Source: Pseudomonas migulae (GTDB lineage Bacteria > Pseudomonadota > Gammaproteobacteria > Pseudomonadales > Pseudomonadaceae). Taken from it: 64,000 nt of DNA. Numbering within the stretch: the first letter of the stretch is position 1; the number at the start of each line of letters is the position of its first letter. Positions 38,370-47,523 of the stretch are shown one piece after another. Under the pieces are notes generated by a model. That model was not told the origin of the DNA. It saw nothing but the letters and a program-made list of their open reading frames with translations, and did no database searches. The stretch lies in assembly GCF_024169315.1 (NCBI RefSeq), contig NZ_JALJWR010000001.1:207501-271500 (forward strand). The letters run 5' to 3'. The position numbers and the translations under genes are program-made.

Positions 38370-39275
38370 TCACTGCAGAAAGTCGCGAATCGCGCGAATG
38401 GTCTGCGTGGGCGCTTCTTCCATCAGCCAATGTCCCGCCCCTGGAATCACCACTTCCGTGACGTTATCCGCAGCGTTGCGCATAACGATGGCTTCATTGT
38501 TGCCAAAGGATTTTTCCCCGCCGACGGCCAGCACCGGCATGGTCAGGCGTTTCTTCATGGAGGCTTCATTGTCCAGCGCGTCCTGACGAATGCTGCGGAA
38601 CTGCGCGAACGCCGCATGCATCGCGCCGGGGCGGGCGTAGAGTTTGGCGTAATGCTGACGGGTTGCCTCGTCCACCTTGGTGGGGTCGCCGGCAAACTCG
38701 TTCCAGAAGCGGTCCAGGTAGATGCGCTCACGCCCGGCCACCAGGCGCTCCGCATCCGGGCCACCGAAGTCGAAGTGCCACAGCAGCGGTGAGCGCACGA
38801 TGTCGTTCCACGGTGGAATGCCCGGCACCGGCGCATCCATCACCACCAGGCGATCGGTTTGCTGCGGATAACGCGAGGCATACGCGAAGGCGACCATGGT
38901 GCCGATGTCGTGGCCGATGACCACCGAGTGCTCGATCCCCAGCGAAGCCAGCACCGCGCGCACGTCACCCGCTTGCGTCTTCTTGTCGTAGCCACTTTCC
39001 GGGATCGACGACAAACCCATGCCACGCAGGTCCGGCACCACGACCGTGTGATCCCTGGCCAGGTCGGCCGCGAGTGGCGCCCACATGTCGCCGGTGTCGC
39101 CGAAGCCATGCAACAGCACCACGGCGGGGCCCTTGCCGCCGACGCGTACGTGGATTTTCGCGCCTTCTACCGGGATGTCCTGAGTGCGGAAGGAGGAAGG
39201 GAAGGTGGGCACACTGGCATGGGACGGCAGGCTGAGAGTGAGGAGCAGGGAAGCCGTCAGCAGGGTGCGAATCAT
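38370..39275 (-). CDS. Exported alpha/beta hydrolase, Cif/epoxide-hydrolase-like
   Basis: 301 residues from MIRTLLTASL, with GGAGA upstream; the much longer in-frame extension crosses into the divergent regulator and is rejected. A signal peptide ends near SHA-SV. Oxyanion motif LLHGFGDTG, nucleophile elbow VIGHDIGTMVA with Asp (not Ser), and C-terminal GAGHWLMEE His. Asp nucleophiles mark epoxide hydrolases and dehalogenases. VVMDAPVPGI and LLWHFDF parallel the secreted epoxide hydrolase Cif of P. aeruginosa, although the ring-opening Tyr region reads AAFAQFRSI. It is divergent from the GlxA-type regulator. Confidence 0.85.
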   Translation of the reverse strand: MIRTLLTASLLLTLSLPSHASVPTFPSSFRTQDIPVEGAKIHVRVGGKGPAVVLLHGFGDTGDMWAPLAADLARDHTVVVPDLRGMGLSSIPESGYDKKTQAGDVRAVLASLGIEHSVVIGHDIGTMVAFAYASRYPQQTDRLVVMDAPVPGIPPWNDIVRSPLLWHFDFGGPDAERLVAGRERIYLDRFWNEFAGDPTKVDEATRQHYAKLYARPGAMHAAFAQFRSIRQDALDNEASMKKRLTMPVLAVGGEKSFGNNEAIVMRNAADNVTEVVIPGAGHWLMEEAPTQTIRAIRDFLQ

Positions 39276-39407
39276 GGCGCTGTCTCCAGAAGAACCGATG
39301 GGACGAGCGTAGACCGTTTTGCGATATCCTGATGTAACAGACGCCCTGTCCGTTAACGCAACCGAGTGCCAAAAACATTGATCGAACGACGCCAATTTAG
39401 CGGAGGC

Positions 39408-40391
39408 ATGAAGGGGAAAAATCTTCGCTATCTGAACGACAACCCCAACGAGCCTGTTCAAATGACGCGAACAGGCTTTTTGCTGCTCGAACATTTCTCG
39501 CTGCCTGCTTTTACCCAGGCGCTGGATACGATCGTCACCGCGAATCTGCTGCGACCCAAATTGTTTTCCTCCCGCACCTTCGGCCTGAACGATGGGGAAG
39601 TCGTCAGCGATCTGGGGCTGGTCATTCGGCCGGATGCGCGCATCGATTGCGCGGTGGTTCACGACCTCGATCTGCTGGTAATTTGCGGTGGCTACCGGAC
39701 CGAGCTGAAGGCGACTGACGAGTTGATCAGTCTGTTGAGAGCGGCCGCCGACCAGGGTGTCAGCCTGGCCGGATTGTGGAACGGTGCATGGTTCCTCGGG
39801 ACCGCCGGTTTGCTCGATGGTTACCGTTGCGCGATTCACCCCGAACATCGCCCCGCGCTCGCAGAAATTGCCAAGGCCACGCACGTCACCAGCGAGCCTT
39901 TTGTCATCGACCGTGACCGGCTCACGGCCTCCAGTCCGTCAGGTGCCTTCCACATGGCGCTGGACTGGATCAAGGGCTTGCATGACAAGGCGCTCGTCGA
40001 GGGCATTGAAGACATTCTCGCGTTCGAAGAGTCCCGCTACCGGCGCATCAAACCGACGGAAAACGTCTGCGTGAGCGCTCCGTTGCGCGAGGTGGTGAAG
40101 CTGATGGACGCCAACCTCGAAGAGCCGCTGGAGCTGGAGCAACTGGCGGTCTACGCAGGTCGTTCCCGTCGACAGCTCGAGCGTTTGTTCAAGGAGCAAC
40201 TCGGCACTACGCCGCAGCGCTATTACATGGAGTTGCGGATTACCGAGGCGCGTCGACTGCTGCAGCACACGGAGCTGTCCCAGGTCGATGTGCTGGTGGC
40301 GTGTGGTTTTGTGTCGCCGAGTCATTTCAGCAAGTGCTATAGCTCGTATTTCGGGTACAGGCCGTCCAAGGAAACGCGGCTGGTCAAATAG
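39408..40391 (+). CDS. GlxA-family AraC-type regulator
   Basis: 327 residues from MKGKNLRYL, preceded by GCGGAGGC. The N-terminal DJ-1/PfpI-like domain (TGFLLLEHFSLPAFTQALDTIVTAN, LAGLWNGAWFLGTAGLLDG) is followed by a C-terminal AraC HTH (LEQLAVYAGRSRRQLERLFKEQLGTTPQRYYMELRITEARRLL). This is the GlxA/GbdR/CdhR group, which often controls catabolism of quaternary amines or amino acids. The adjacent hydrolase is the simplest target. Confidence 0.9.
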   Translation: MKGKNLRYLNDNPNEPVQMTRTGFLLLEHFSLPAFTQALDTIVTANLLRPKLFSSRTFGLNDGEVVSDLGLVIRPDARIDCAVVHDLDLLVICGGYRTELKATDELISLLRAAADQGVSLAGLWNGAWFLGTAGLLDGYRCAIHPEHRPALAEIAKATHVTSEPFVIDRDRLTASSPSGAFHMALDWIKGLHDKALVEGIEDILAFEESRYRRIKPTENVCVSAPLREVVKLMDANLEEPLELEQLAVYAGRSRRQLERLFKEQLGTTPQRYYMELRITEARRLLQHTELSQVDVLVACGFVSPSHFSKCYSSYFGYRPSKETRLVK

Positions 40392-40914
40392 AACTTGCTT
40401 GAGGCCTTCAGTGCCGGCCATCTCTCAAACGCACTGACGTGCGTTGTCGTACGACTATTTCTCTGATCTTCAATCGCCATTACCACCCGGAAGCAGAAGG
40501 GCTTCCGGGTGCCGTATTCCCTATCCGCTAACCAGTATGAGGCGTTCAGAGGTGCTGAGCGTTCGAGACGAACGGCAATTTTGCAGATTGACAGCCGGGT
40601 AGGGGACTCGCTATAAAAGGCACAGTTGTACGACGACATACGATGTTACAACGGCTCAATCCTAAAAATAAAAACCGGCACCCCTCATGAACTCAATCCG
40701 TTTACGCACTTCCCCCGCATGCCGCTTCTTATGGTCCGGCCTTGTCTGCGTGCCCGTCCGCACAGTCATGCCTGTTGTTTGTGCCAGCTCCGCCAACCCC
40801 CGATTACACGTGCAACTCGTCTGACGCGAGCCGCAGAGCAGTGTGCTGCGCGTAAGAAGTGATCTCGCTTGAAACCGAGAGATCATCACCATAATCCAAT
40901 AATAAAGTGATGCC
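40392..40914. other. Intergenic region with two GTYGTACGAC sites, upstream of exuT
   Basis: 523 bases without a supported gene. GTCGTACGAC (40446-40455, a perfect palindrome) and GTTGTACGAC (40625-40634) are candidate operators for a GntR-type regulator. A hairpin CACCCGGAAGC / GCTTCCGGGTG (40484-40511, 6-nt loop) lacks a T-run but may end the regulator transcript. A 100-residue minus frame at 40337-40639 overlaps the regulator and looks non-coding. Confidence 0.5.
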
Positions 40915-42312
40915 ATGAATCTGAACGAGCCCATCAATCCGCAACGAATCGGCCAGGCCGTCGGTAAATACCGCTGGACGATCTGCGCGCTGTTGTTTTT
41001 TGCAACCACCGTCAACTACCTCGACCGCCAGGTACTGAGCCTGTTGGCGCCGGATCTGTCGACGCAATTTGGCTGGAGCAACAGCGACTACGCCAACATC
41101 GCCTCCGTGTTCCAGTTCGTGTACGCGATTTCCATGCTGTTCGCGGGCCGGTTCGTCGACAAGATCGGCACCAAGAAGGCCTACATCATCGCGATCAGTA
41201 TCTGGTCGACCGGCGCCATGATGCATGCCTTCTCAGTGCCAATGGGCGAGGGCATCGCGGCCGTGTGCGGCGCGTTCGGACTGGCCGTCATTCCGGTGTC
41301 GATCGCAGGCTTCATGCTGTCGCGCGCCGTGCTGGCGATCGGCGAGGCGGGTAACTTCCCGATTGCGATCAAGGCCACTGCCGAATACTTCCCGAAGAAG
41401 GAACGCTCCTTCGCCACCGGTATCTTCAACTCCGGCGCCAACGTGGGCGCGATTCTGGCACCGATCTGCGTACCGCTGATTGCTGGCCTGTGGGGTTGGG
41501 AAGCGGCGTTCATCGTCATCGGCATGCTGGGCTTCGTCTGGGTGACCGTGTGGATTGCGCTCTACGAGAAACCCGAGCAGCAAAAACGTCTCTCGGCGCA
41601 GGAACTGGCCTACATCCAAAGTGATGCGCAGGTGATCGCTGCCCCGGCGCCGGGCGTCGCCGAGAAAAAAGTATCCTGGTTCAAGTTGCTGACCTACCGC
41701 CAGACCTGGGCGTTTGCCTTCGGCAAGTTCATGACCGACGGCGTGTGGTGGTTCTTCCTGTTCTGGCTTCCGACTTACTTGTCGGCGCAGTACGGCATGA
41801 AAGGCCAGGCCATCGTGTGGCCGCTGGCGGTGTTGTACAGCATGACCATGGTGGGCAGCATCGGCGGCGGCTGGTTCCCCAGCTACTTCATGTCGCGCGG
41901 CGACGCGCCGTATGACGGTCGTATGAAAGCCATGCTGGTGATCGCTTTCTTCCCGCTGCTGGTACTGCTGGCGCAACCCTTCGGTTACATCAGTTTCTGG
42001 GTACCGGTGCTGTTGATCGGCGTCGGCGCATCGGCGCATCAGGCGTGGTCGTGCAACATCTTCACCACCGTGTCCGATATGTTCCCGCAAAAATCCATCG
42101 CATCGGTGGTCGGCATTGGCGGCTTGGCCGGCGGTTTGGGCGGCGTAGCAATGACCAAGGTTGGTGGTTGGGTGTTCGACTACTACAAATCGATCAACGA
42201 CATTCACACCGGCTACATGATCATGTTCGGCATCTGTGCGGTGGCTTATCTGGTGGCCTGGAGCGTGATGAAACTGCTGGTTCCACGCCATAAGGAAATT
42301 ACCGACCTGTAA
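40915..42312 (+). CDS. exuT: Hexuronate:H+ symporter ExuT
   Basis: 465 residues, 12 predicted helices, ACS/phthalate-permease branch of the MFS. The opening YRWTICALLFFATTVNYLDRQVLSLLAPDLSTQF is the ExuT hallmark, with Asn-Tyr-x2-Arg residues implicated in glucuronate/galacturonate binding. The family imports hexuronates across the inner membrane. No uronate catabolic enzymes are adjacent. Two palindromic sites upstream suggest GntR-type control. Confidence 0.85.
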   Translation: MNLNEPINPQRIGQAVGKYRWTICALLFFATTVNYLDRQVLSLLAPDLSTQFGWSNSDYANIASVFQFVYAISMLFAGRFVDKIGTKKAYIIAISIWSTGAMMHAFSVPMGEGIAAVCGAFGLAVIPVSIAGFMLSRAVLAIGEAGNFPIAIKATAEYFPKKERSFATGIFNSGANVGAILAPICVPLIAGLWGWEAAFIVIGMLGFVWVTVWIALYEKPEQQKRLSAQELAYIQSDAQVIAAPAPGVAEKKVSWFKLLTYRQTWAFAFGKFMTDGVWWFFLFWLPTYLSAQYGMKGQAIVWPLAVLYSMTMVGSIGGGWFPSYFMSRGDAPYDGRMKAMLVIAFFPLLVLLAQPFGYISFWVPVLLIGVGASAHQAWSCNIFTTVSDMFPQKSIASVVGIGGLAGGLGGVAMTKVGGWVFDYYKSINDIHTGYMIMFGICAVAYLVAWSVMKLLVPRHKEITDL

Positions 42313-42334
42313 ACGGCCGGCTCGACGAGGTTGA

Positions 42335-42370
42335 ATGGCAAGGCCCGATTTTATCGGGCCTTGCCATTTT
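42335..42370 (+). terminator. Intrinsic terminator after exuT
   Basis: A perfect 15-bp stem (ATGGCAAGGCCCGAT / ATCGGGCCTTGCCAT) with a 3-nt TTT loop runs into TTT. It lies 22 bp after the stop codon. Confidence 0.9.
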
Positions 42371-42419
42371 GCGTATCAGCCCAATTTGAATCGCTCAGGT
42401 GTATGACGCGGGTGGCAAC

Positions 42420-42914
42420 CTACCGACCATGAGCAACCGCCGCCAGTTGCCCGGTATCGACGCGCACGAAAACGGAATCCCCAACCGCCGTGAGCACGTC
42501 CCCCGCGTAGACCTCGCAGATGACGCGGGTTTTGCGTCCGACTTCACCTTCCACTTTTGCCCGCAGGGTCAGCGGCACGCCCATCGGCGTCGGCTTGATG
42601 AACTTGATGCCCAGGTTGCCGGTGACGCAGTTGATGCGCGGGAGGCTGGCGACTTCGCGGTTTTCCATCCGGTAGTGATAGGCCATCGCCGTCCAGTTGG
42701 AATGGCAGTCGACCAGCATTGCGATCAAGCCACCGTAAACCAGATCCGGCCAACCACAATACCTGGCTTCCGGCAGGTGCTCGGCGATGACATGCTCGCC
42801 GTCCTCATGCCAGAAGCTCTTGATGTGCAGACCGTGCGGATTGCTGCCGCCGCAGCCGTAACAAACGCCGTCGGGCGCGGCGGTGTCTTGCAGGGAAATG
42901 TCGAGCGTGGACAT
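42420..42914 (-). CDS. PaaI-family hotdog-fold thioesterase
   Basis: 164 residues. CYGCGGSNPHGLHIKSFW at the N terminus, GWPDLVYGGLIAMLVDCHSNWTAMAY carrying the presumed catalytic Asp on the central helix, and FIKPTPMGVPLTLRAKV are typical of single-hotdog acyl-CoA thioesterases. The substrate is unknown. Ribosome site GAGGA. Convergent with exuT. Confidence 0.85.
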   Translation of the reverse strand: MSTLDISLQDTAAPDGVCYGCGGSNPHGLHIKSFWHEDGEHVIAEHLPEARYCGWPDLVYGGLIAMLVDCHSNWTAMAYHYRMENREVASLPRINCVTGNLGIKFIKPTPMGVPLTLRAKVEGEVGRKTRVICEVYAGDVLTAVGDSVFVRVDTGQLAAVAHGR

Positions 42915-43174
42915 AGCTGGATCATCCTCAAGAATGTGAACCGGACCGGGCAGATATTAACGCTGAACCAGTAACGGTGGGTGCTGCAAATGCTGTGCGG
43001 CGCGGGCCCCGGATCATGCCCCGGTGACATCTGTTCATAGTTGGATCGTGCCGGGCGCGGAACCATAGGCTTTAATAGTAAACGGCCCTTCATGGATGCC
43101 GCTGCTCATCGTTCTGCCAACGCAGCCGATAGCAGGGTATGCAACGGACTTACGTCATCGACCAGCGGGAATCT

Positions 43175-45745
43175 ATGCCGAACAGTTTTGCCTCCAGTCA
43201 CTCTTCTTCCTCCCGTCCCTCGAGCGTGGTACTGGCTCGCGCCTCGCTGTTCAAGTTTGTGGGTCTATTGGCCGCCGTGTTTTTACTTGCCAGCTATTCA
43301 CTCGTTTACCTTGCACAGGATTTGGACCGGGCGGAGGAGGCGGAAAGCGCGTTTTATACGAAGAAGGCCCTCCAGTCGCTGGAGAAGTCGCTGCGCTCAA
43401 CCGTCAAGGATTACGCCTTCTGGGGCGACGCCTACAAGCACCTGCATACCGAAGTGGACACTGACTGGGCCTTCGTACGACAGAACATCGGACCAACGCT
43501 GTACACGGATTTCGGTTTCCAGGGGCTGTTTGTCGTCAACGACGTCGATCGCACCGTTTACTCTGTGGTCAAGGGTGAGCTGAAATCCGTGGAAGTCACC
43601 GAATGGCTCAAGCAGCCCATTGCCGGGATTCTTGACAAGGCGCGTGCAGGCGCGGAAACCGAAACGCCGACGACAGCCTTCATCAATGTCGGGGGAGTGC
43701 CGGCCCTCGTCGCGGCAGCAGCCATTACGCCGGGCACTGATCCGACAGTGGTGCCTGATGACAGGCCGCCGTCGGTGCTGATTTTTGTCGATGTGTTGAA
43801 CAGCGCCAAGCTGCTGCGGATCGGCGACGATTTCGGGATCGATCGTCTGCACCTCGCCACGCCCGACGAAGCGGGCACTGCATCGCTCTTTCCACTGGGC
43901 GATGACGGTGCGGCCGGCAACCTGCGGTGGAGTCCGCAAAGGCCGGGCCTTCGGTTATTGGGGATCGGGTTGCCATTGATCGGCGTTGCCGCGTTGTTGG
44001 TGTGCCTGATGACGTGGGTCATTTTGCGTCGCACGACGGTGGGTGCGCGGGCTCTGGACGCTAGCTTCGCGTCACTGCAAAGCAGCCAGGATGCCCTTGC
44101 CACCAGCGAAGCACGCTTTCGCGACGTCGTTGAAGCCAGTTCGGACTGGGTATGGGAAATCGATGCCGAGTGGCATTTCACCTATTTGTCAGAGCGTTTC
44201 GAACACGTGACGGGGCTCTCCAGGGACGTCTGGATTGGTGCGGTGATAAATGATCTGCTGAGCACCGAACTGGGCACGCTGTCTCAGTGGCTCAGTATCC
44301 CGAGCCGTCGTCCGGATATCAGCATTCAGTGTCGATACATCGATACCGAGGGGCAGGAACGAATCACTCGTCTGTCGGCGCGAAAAATGGAGGGTGGAGG
44401 GTTTCGGGGGACGGCGACGGATGTGACAGAGGAAGTCGAAGCCCGTCGGCGTATCGAATTCCTCTCGCAGCATGACGCCCTGACCGGGCTACCGAACAGA
44501 ACCCGTCTTCAGGAGTTTCTCGACGGTAAACTCAAGGCCGTGCCGACGTTGGACCAGCCGCTGGTGATGCTCAGTCTGGACCTGGATCGTTTCAAACCGG
44601 TGAATGACTTGCTCGGGCATGCCGCCGGTGATCGGGTCCTTAATGAAGTGTCGAATCGCCTGGCTGACTGCGTGCGCCACGGCGACCTTGTTGCCCGGGT
44701 CGGCGGGGACGAGTTTGTATTGATCCTGACCGACGTCAGTTCCCAGGAAGAAGTCGAGACGCTCTGTCGCCGTTTGATCGAGTCCATCGAGCAGCCGATA
44801 GCGATCGATGAGCAGGAAGTGTTCGTCAGCGCCAGTCTTGGCATTGCGATGGCGCCCCATGACGCCTGCGAGGCGACCGAACTGCTGCGCTATGCCGATA
44901 TTGCCCTGTACGAGGCCAAGGCCGCCGGTCGTAATACCTGGCGCTTTTATGCCGGCGACATGAACGCCAAAATCATCGAGCGCCGTCGTCTGGAAAGCGA
45001 CCTGCGCTTCGCGATCAAGCATGGAGAACTGCGGCTGCATTTCCAGCCACGCTATCGTATCGCTGACGGTCAAATGGTGGGTGCCGAAGCGCTGGTCCGA
45101 TGGCAACATCCCGAGCGCGGCCTGATCCCCCCCGACACGTTCATTCCGATCGCCGAGGAATCCGGGCTGATTCTTTCCCTCAGCAACTGGGTGCTTGATA
45201 CCGCCTGCAGCTACGCTGCGCGGTGGCCGGAACGCTTGTTCGTATCCGTCAACCTTTCACCGAGCGAGTTCAAACAAGGCAATCTGGTCGAGCGCGTTCA
45301 GAAAACACTCGCCAGCTCTGGAATCGACCCTGGCCGGGTAGAGCTGGAAATTACCGAAAGCGTCATGCTCGAAGACGCCGCCGGGGCGCTTGAAATAATG
45401 CGCACGCTCAAACGTCTCGGTGTGCGCATATCAATGGACGACTTTGGAACGGGATATTCCTCGTTGAGCTACCTGCGCGCATTCCCGTTCGACGGCCTGA
45501 AGATTGACCGCAGCTTCTTGAACAGGCTGGCCGATAGCGAGGATGACAAGGCGATCATCCGGGCTATCGTCGGCCTGGGGCGAGCGTTATCGCTGACCGT
45601 CACGGCTGAGGGCATTGAAACGGCCGATCACCTGAAGTTGCTGAAATCGGTGTCGTGCGATGAAGGCCAAGGCTATTTCCTGAGCCGGCCGCTGGACACG
45701 TTTGCGTTCAATGAGTTGGTAGGCCTCTTCGAGGAAGCTCGTTAG
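43175..45745 (+). CDS. Membrane CHASE4-PAS-GGDEF-EAL cyclic-di-GMP protein
   Basis: 856 residues from MPNSFASS (an in-frame ATG 12 codons earlier is possible). Two membrane helices (about 20-45 and 262-285) bracket a periplasmic CHASE4 domain (DYAFWGDAYKHLH). A PAS domain follows (FRDVVEASSDWVWEIDAEWHFTYLSERFEHVTG), then GGDEF with intact VGGDEFVLIL and EAL with intact GAEALVRW, DDFGTGYS and TAEGIE. Both catalytic halves look active by motif, so it could make or degrade cyclic-di-GMP depending on its periplasmic signal. It appears monocistronic. Confidence 0.93.
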   Translation: MPNSFASSHSSSSRPSSVVLARASLFKFVGLLAAVFLLASYSLVYLAQDLDRAEEAESAFYTKKALQSLEKSLRSTVKDYAFWGDAYKHLHTEVDTDWAFVRQNIGPTLYTDFGFQGLFVVNDVDRTVYSVVKGELKSVEVTEWLKQPIAGILDKARAGAETETPTTAFINVGGVPALVAAAAITPGTDPTVVPDDRPPSVLIFVDVLNSAKLLRIGDDFGIDRLHLATPDEAGTASLFPLGDDGAAGNLRWSPQRPGLRLLGIGLPLIGVAALLVCLMTWVILRRTTVGARALDASFASLQSSQDALATSEARFRDVVEASSDWVWEIDAEWHFTYLSERFEHVTGLSRDVWIGAVINDLLSTELGTLSQWLSIPSRRPDISIQCRYIDTEGQERITRLSARKMEGGGFRGTATDVTEEVEARRRIEFLSQHDALTGLPNRTRLQEFLDGKLKAVPTLDQPLVMLSLDLDRFKPVNDLLGHAAGDRVLNEVSNRLADCVRHGDLVARVGGDEFVLILTDVSSQEEVETLCRRLIESIEQPIAIDEQEVFVSASLGIAMAPHDACEATELLRYADIALYEAKAAGRNTWRFYAGDMNAKIIERRRLESDLRFAIKHGELRLHFQPRYRIADGQMVGAEALVRWQHPERGLIPPDTFIPIAEESGLILSLSNWVLDTACSYAARWPERLFVSVNLSPSEFKQGNLVERVQKTLASSGIDPGRVELEITESVMLEDAAGALEIMRTLKRLGVRISMDDFGTGYSSLSYLRAFPFDGLKIDRSFLNRLADSEDDKAIIRAIVGLGRALSLTVTAEGIETADHLKLLKSVSCDEGQGYFLSRPLDTFAFNELVGLFEEAR

Positions 45746-45776
45746 AAGCAGGCCACTCACCCTGAACAACGTTCGT

Positions 45777-46181
45777 TCATCCCTGGGCGGTTTCTGGAAG
45801 CCGGGCGATCACCTTGATCTCGAACTGGAAACCATACAGCCACGTGACGCCGATCCCGGTCAGCGTCGGGTGCGGCGCGTTGCCCCAGAACTCCGGCACG
45901 ATCTTCCAGATCGTTTCGAACGTCGATTCGGGATCGACAATGAAGACGGTGACATCGATCACGTCGTCAAAGGTGCAACCGGCCGCGTCCAGGATCGCGT
46001 TCAGGTTGTTGAAGGCGAGCCGGACCTGATTCTCCAGGTCGGGCTCGGGCGATCCATCTTCCTTGCTGCCCACTTGCCCGGACACAAACAGAAAACCATT
46101 GGAGCGAATCGCCGGCGAGTAGCGATTGCGCTCATAAAGGGCTTGGCGTCCGCTCGGAAAAACCACATCGCGGGTTGTCAT
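45777..46181 (-). CDS. RidA-family protein (enamine/imine deaminase-like)
   Basis: 134 residues. YSPAIRSNGFLFVSGQVG, QVRLAFNNLNAILDAAGCTFDDVIDVTVFIVD and the C-terminal GIGVTWL are RidA/YjgF motifs. The invariant RidA Arg that would be in a (P/V)R-(A/S) segment is not evident here: the C-terminal region reads PTLTGIGVTWLYGFQFEIKVIARL, so this is probably a non-RidA subfamily member. Start MTTRDVVF follows GGAGG. Divergent from the LysR gene at 46324. Confidence 0.85.
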   Translation of the reverse strand: MTTRDVVFPSGRQALYERNRYSPAIRSNGFLFVSGQVGSKEDGSPEPDLENQVRLAFNNLNAILDAAGCTFDDVIDVTVFIVDPESTFETIWKIVPEFWGNAPHPTLTGIGVTWLYGFQFEIKVIARLPETAQG

Positions 46182-46323
46182 AAATACCTCCATCAAGGGG
46201 CCGAAGCTGACCCGAAACTAACGTTGATGGGACTGTAAGGGCTTGCGCACGGGCGATAAACGAGCAACCTTGGTGATCACTGTTTGGGAAATCCAAACAA
46301 TCTGATCGATGAAGGGGGCGACG

Positions 46324-47247
46324 ATGGACCGTTTTGATGCGATGCAAGCGTTCGCGCGCGTGGTGGAGGCGGGCAGCTTCACCAAGGCAGCCGACACGCT
46401 GCACATGAGCAAGACCACCGTGACCCAACTGGTGCAGCAACTGGAGGCGCGGCTGCGCGTCAAGTTGCTCAACCGCACGACGCGCAAAGTCAACGTCACT
46501 GCCGATGGGGCCGTGTATTACGAGCGGGTGATCAAACTGCTGGCCGACATCGACGACGCTGAAACCAGTCTGTCCAGCGCTTCGGCATTGCCCCGGGGCC
46601 GGTTGCGCGTCGATGTGCCGAGCCCGTTGGCGAGCATGATTCTGATGCCGGCCTTGCCCGGATTTTACGCGCGATACCCGGATATCCAGATCGACATGGG
46701 CGTCAGCGATCGCATCGTCGACATAATCGACGAGAACGTCGATTGCGTGGTGCGCGGTGGTGAACTCACGGATCAGTCGCTGATGGCCCGGCGCGTCGCT
46801 GATCTGCCGCTCGGGGTTTTTGCAGCGCCGAGCTACCTGGCCCGGGTCGGCACGCCCTCGCATCCGCGAGAGCTGGAAGAGTCGGATCATCGAATCGTCG
46901 GTTTCCTGTGGGCGCGCACCGGCAAACCGTTGCCCTATGCGATGCACAACCACAGTGAGCGCTTGCAGATCAAAGGTCGCTACATTTTGGCTGTCGACGA
47001 TGGCAACGCCTACCTCGCGGCCGGGCTGGCCGGGCTGGGTGTACTCTGGTTGCCGAAGTACATGTCCAAGACCTTTGAGGCGAGTGGCGAGTTAGTCCCG
47101 CTGTTCGAAGACTGGCAGCTCGATACGATGCCGCTTTACGTGGCCTTTCCGCCGAACCGGCATATCAGCCTCAAGCTGCGCGTGTTCATCGATTGGGTCG
47201 TCGAGGTGATGGCGCTCCATGCGCCGGTCAACGACAGACAGGGTTAA
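46324..47247 (+). CDS. LysR-family regulator (RidA neighbour)
   Basis: 307 residues. HTH DRFDAMQAFARVVEAGSFTKAADTLHMSKTTVTQLVQQLEARLRVKLLNRTTRKVNVT and a CrgA-type effector domain (VDIIDENVDCVVRGGEL). It resembles the regulator at 27763. Divergent from the RidA-like gene across 142 bp, its likely target. Confidence 0.9.
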   Translation: MDRFDAMQAFARVVEAGSFTKAADTLHMSKTTVTQLVQQLEARLRVKLLNRTTRKVNVTADGAVYYERVIKLLADIDDAETSLSSASALPRGRLRVDVPSPLASMILMPALPGFYARYPDIQIDMGVSDRIVDIIDENVDCVVRGGELTDQSLMARRVADLPLGVFAAPSYLARVGTPSHPRELEESDHRIVGFLWARTGKPLPYAMHNHSERLQIKGRYILAVDDGNAYLAAGLAGLGVLWLPKYMSKTFEASGELVPLFEDWQLDTMPLYVAFPPNRHISLKLRVFIDWVVEVMALHAPVNDRQG

Positions 47248-47523
47248 GGAAGCTCGTTGTGAAAGACGGTTTGCCACGCGATTCATGAAGGCATGTCGGA
47301 CTCGTTGAAGGGGGCGCCAGTGCAGGTTATTGTGTCCGCCAGACATCGCTCCACTTCAAAATTATCGGCACCATCGGCCACTCTGCACTAACGTTCATGC
47401 AGTCGTCGCGAACTGGAACTACGCTGCATGTTTTTGCTCGGCCACCGATATTCCGCGCTATCTGTTACAGGATTTTCGGGGCACGAAGTCACCTCGTATA
47501 GATGAAGCGGAGCATACGGATAA

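Noticed and set aside
41233..42291. 352-residue frame antisense to exuT
   Set aside because: Composition is that of a shadow frame (many His and Gln) and the sense gene is certain.
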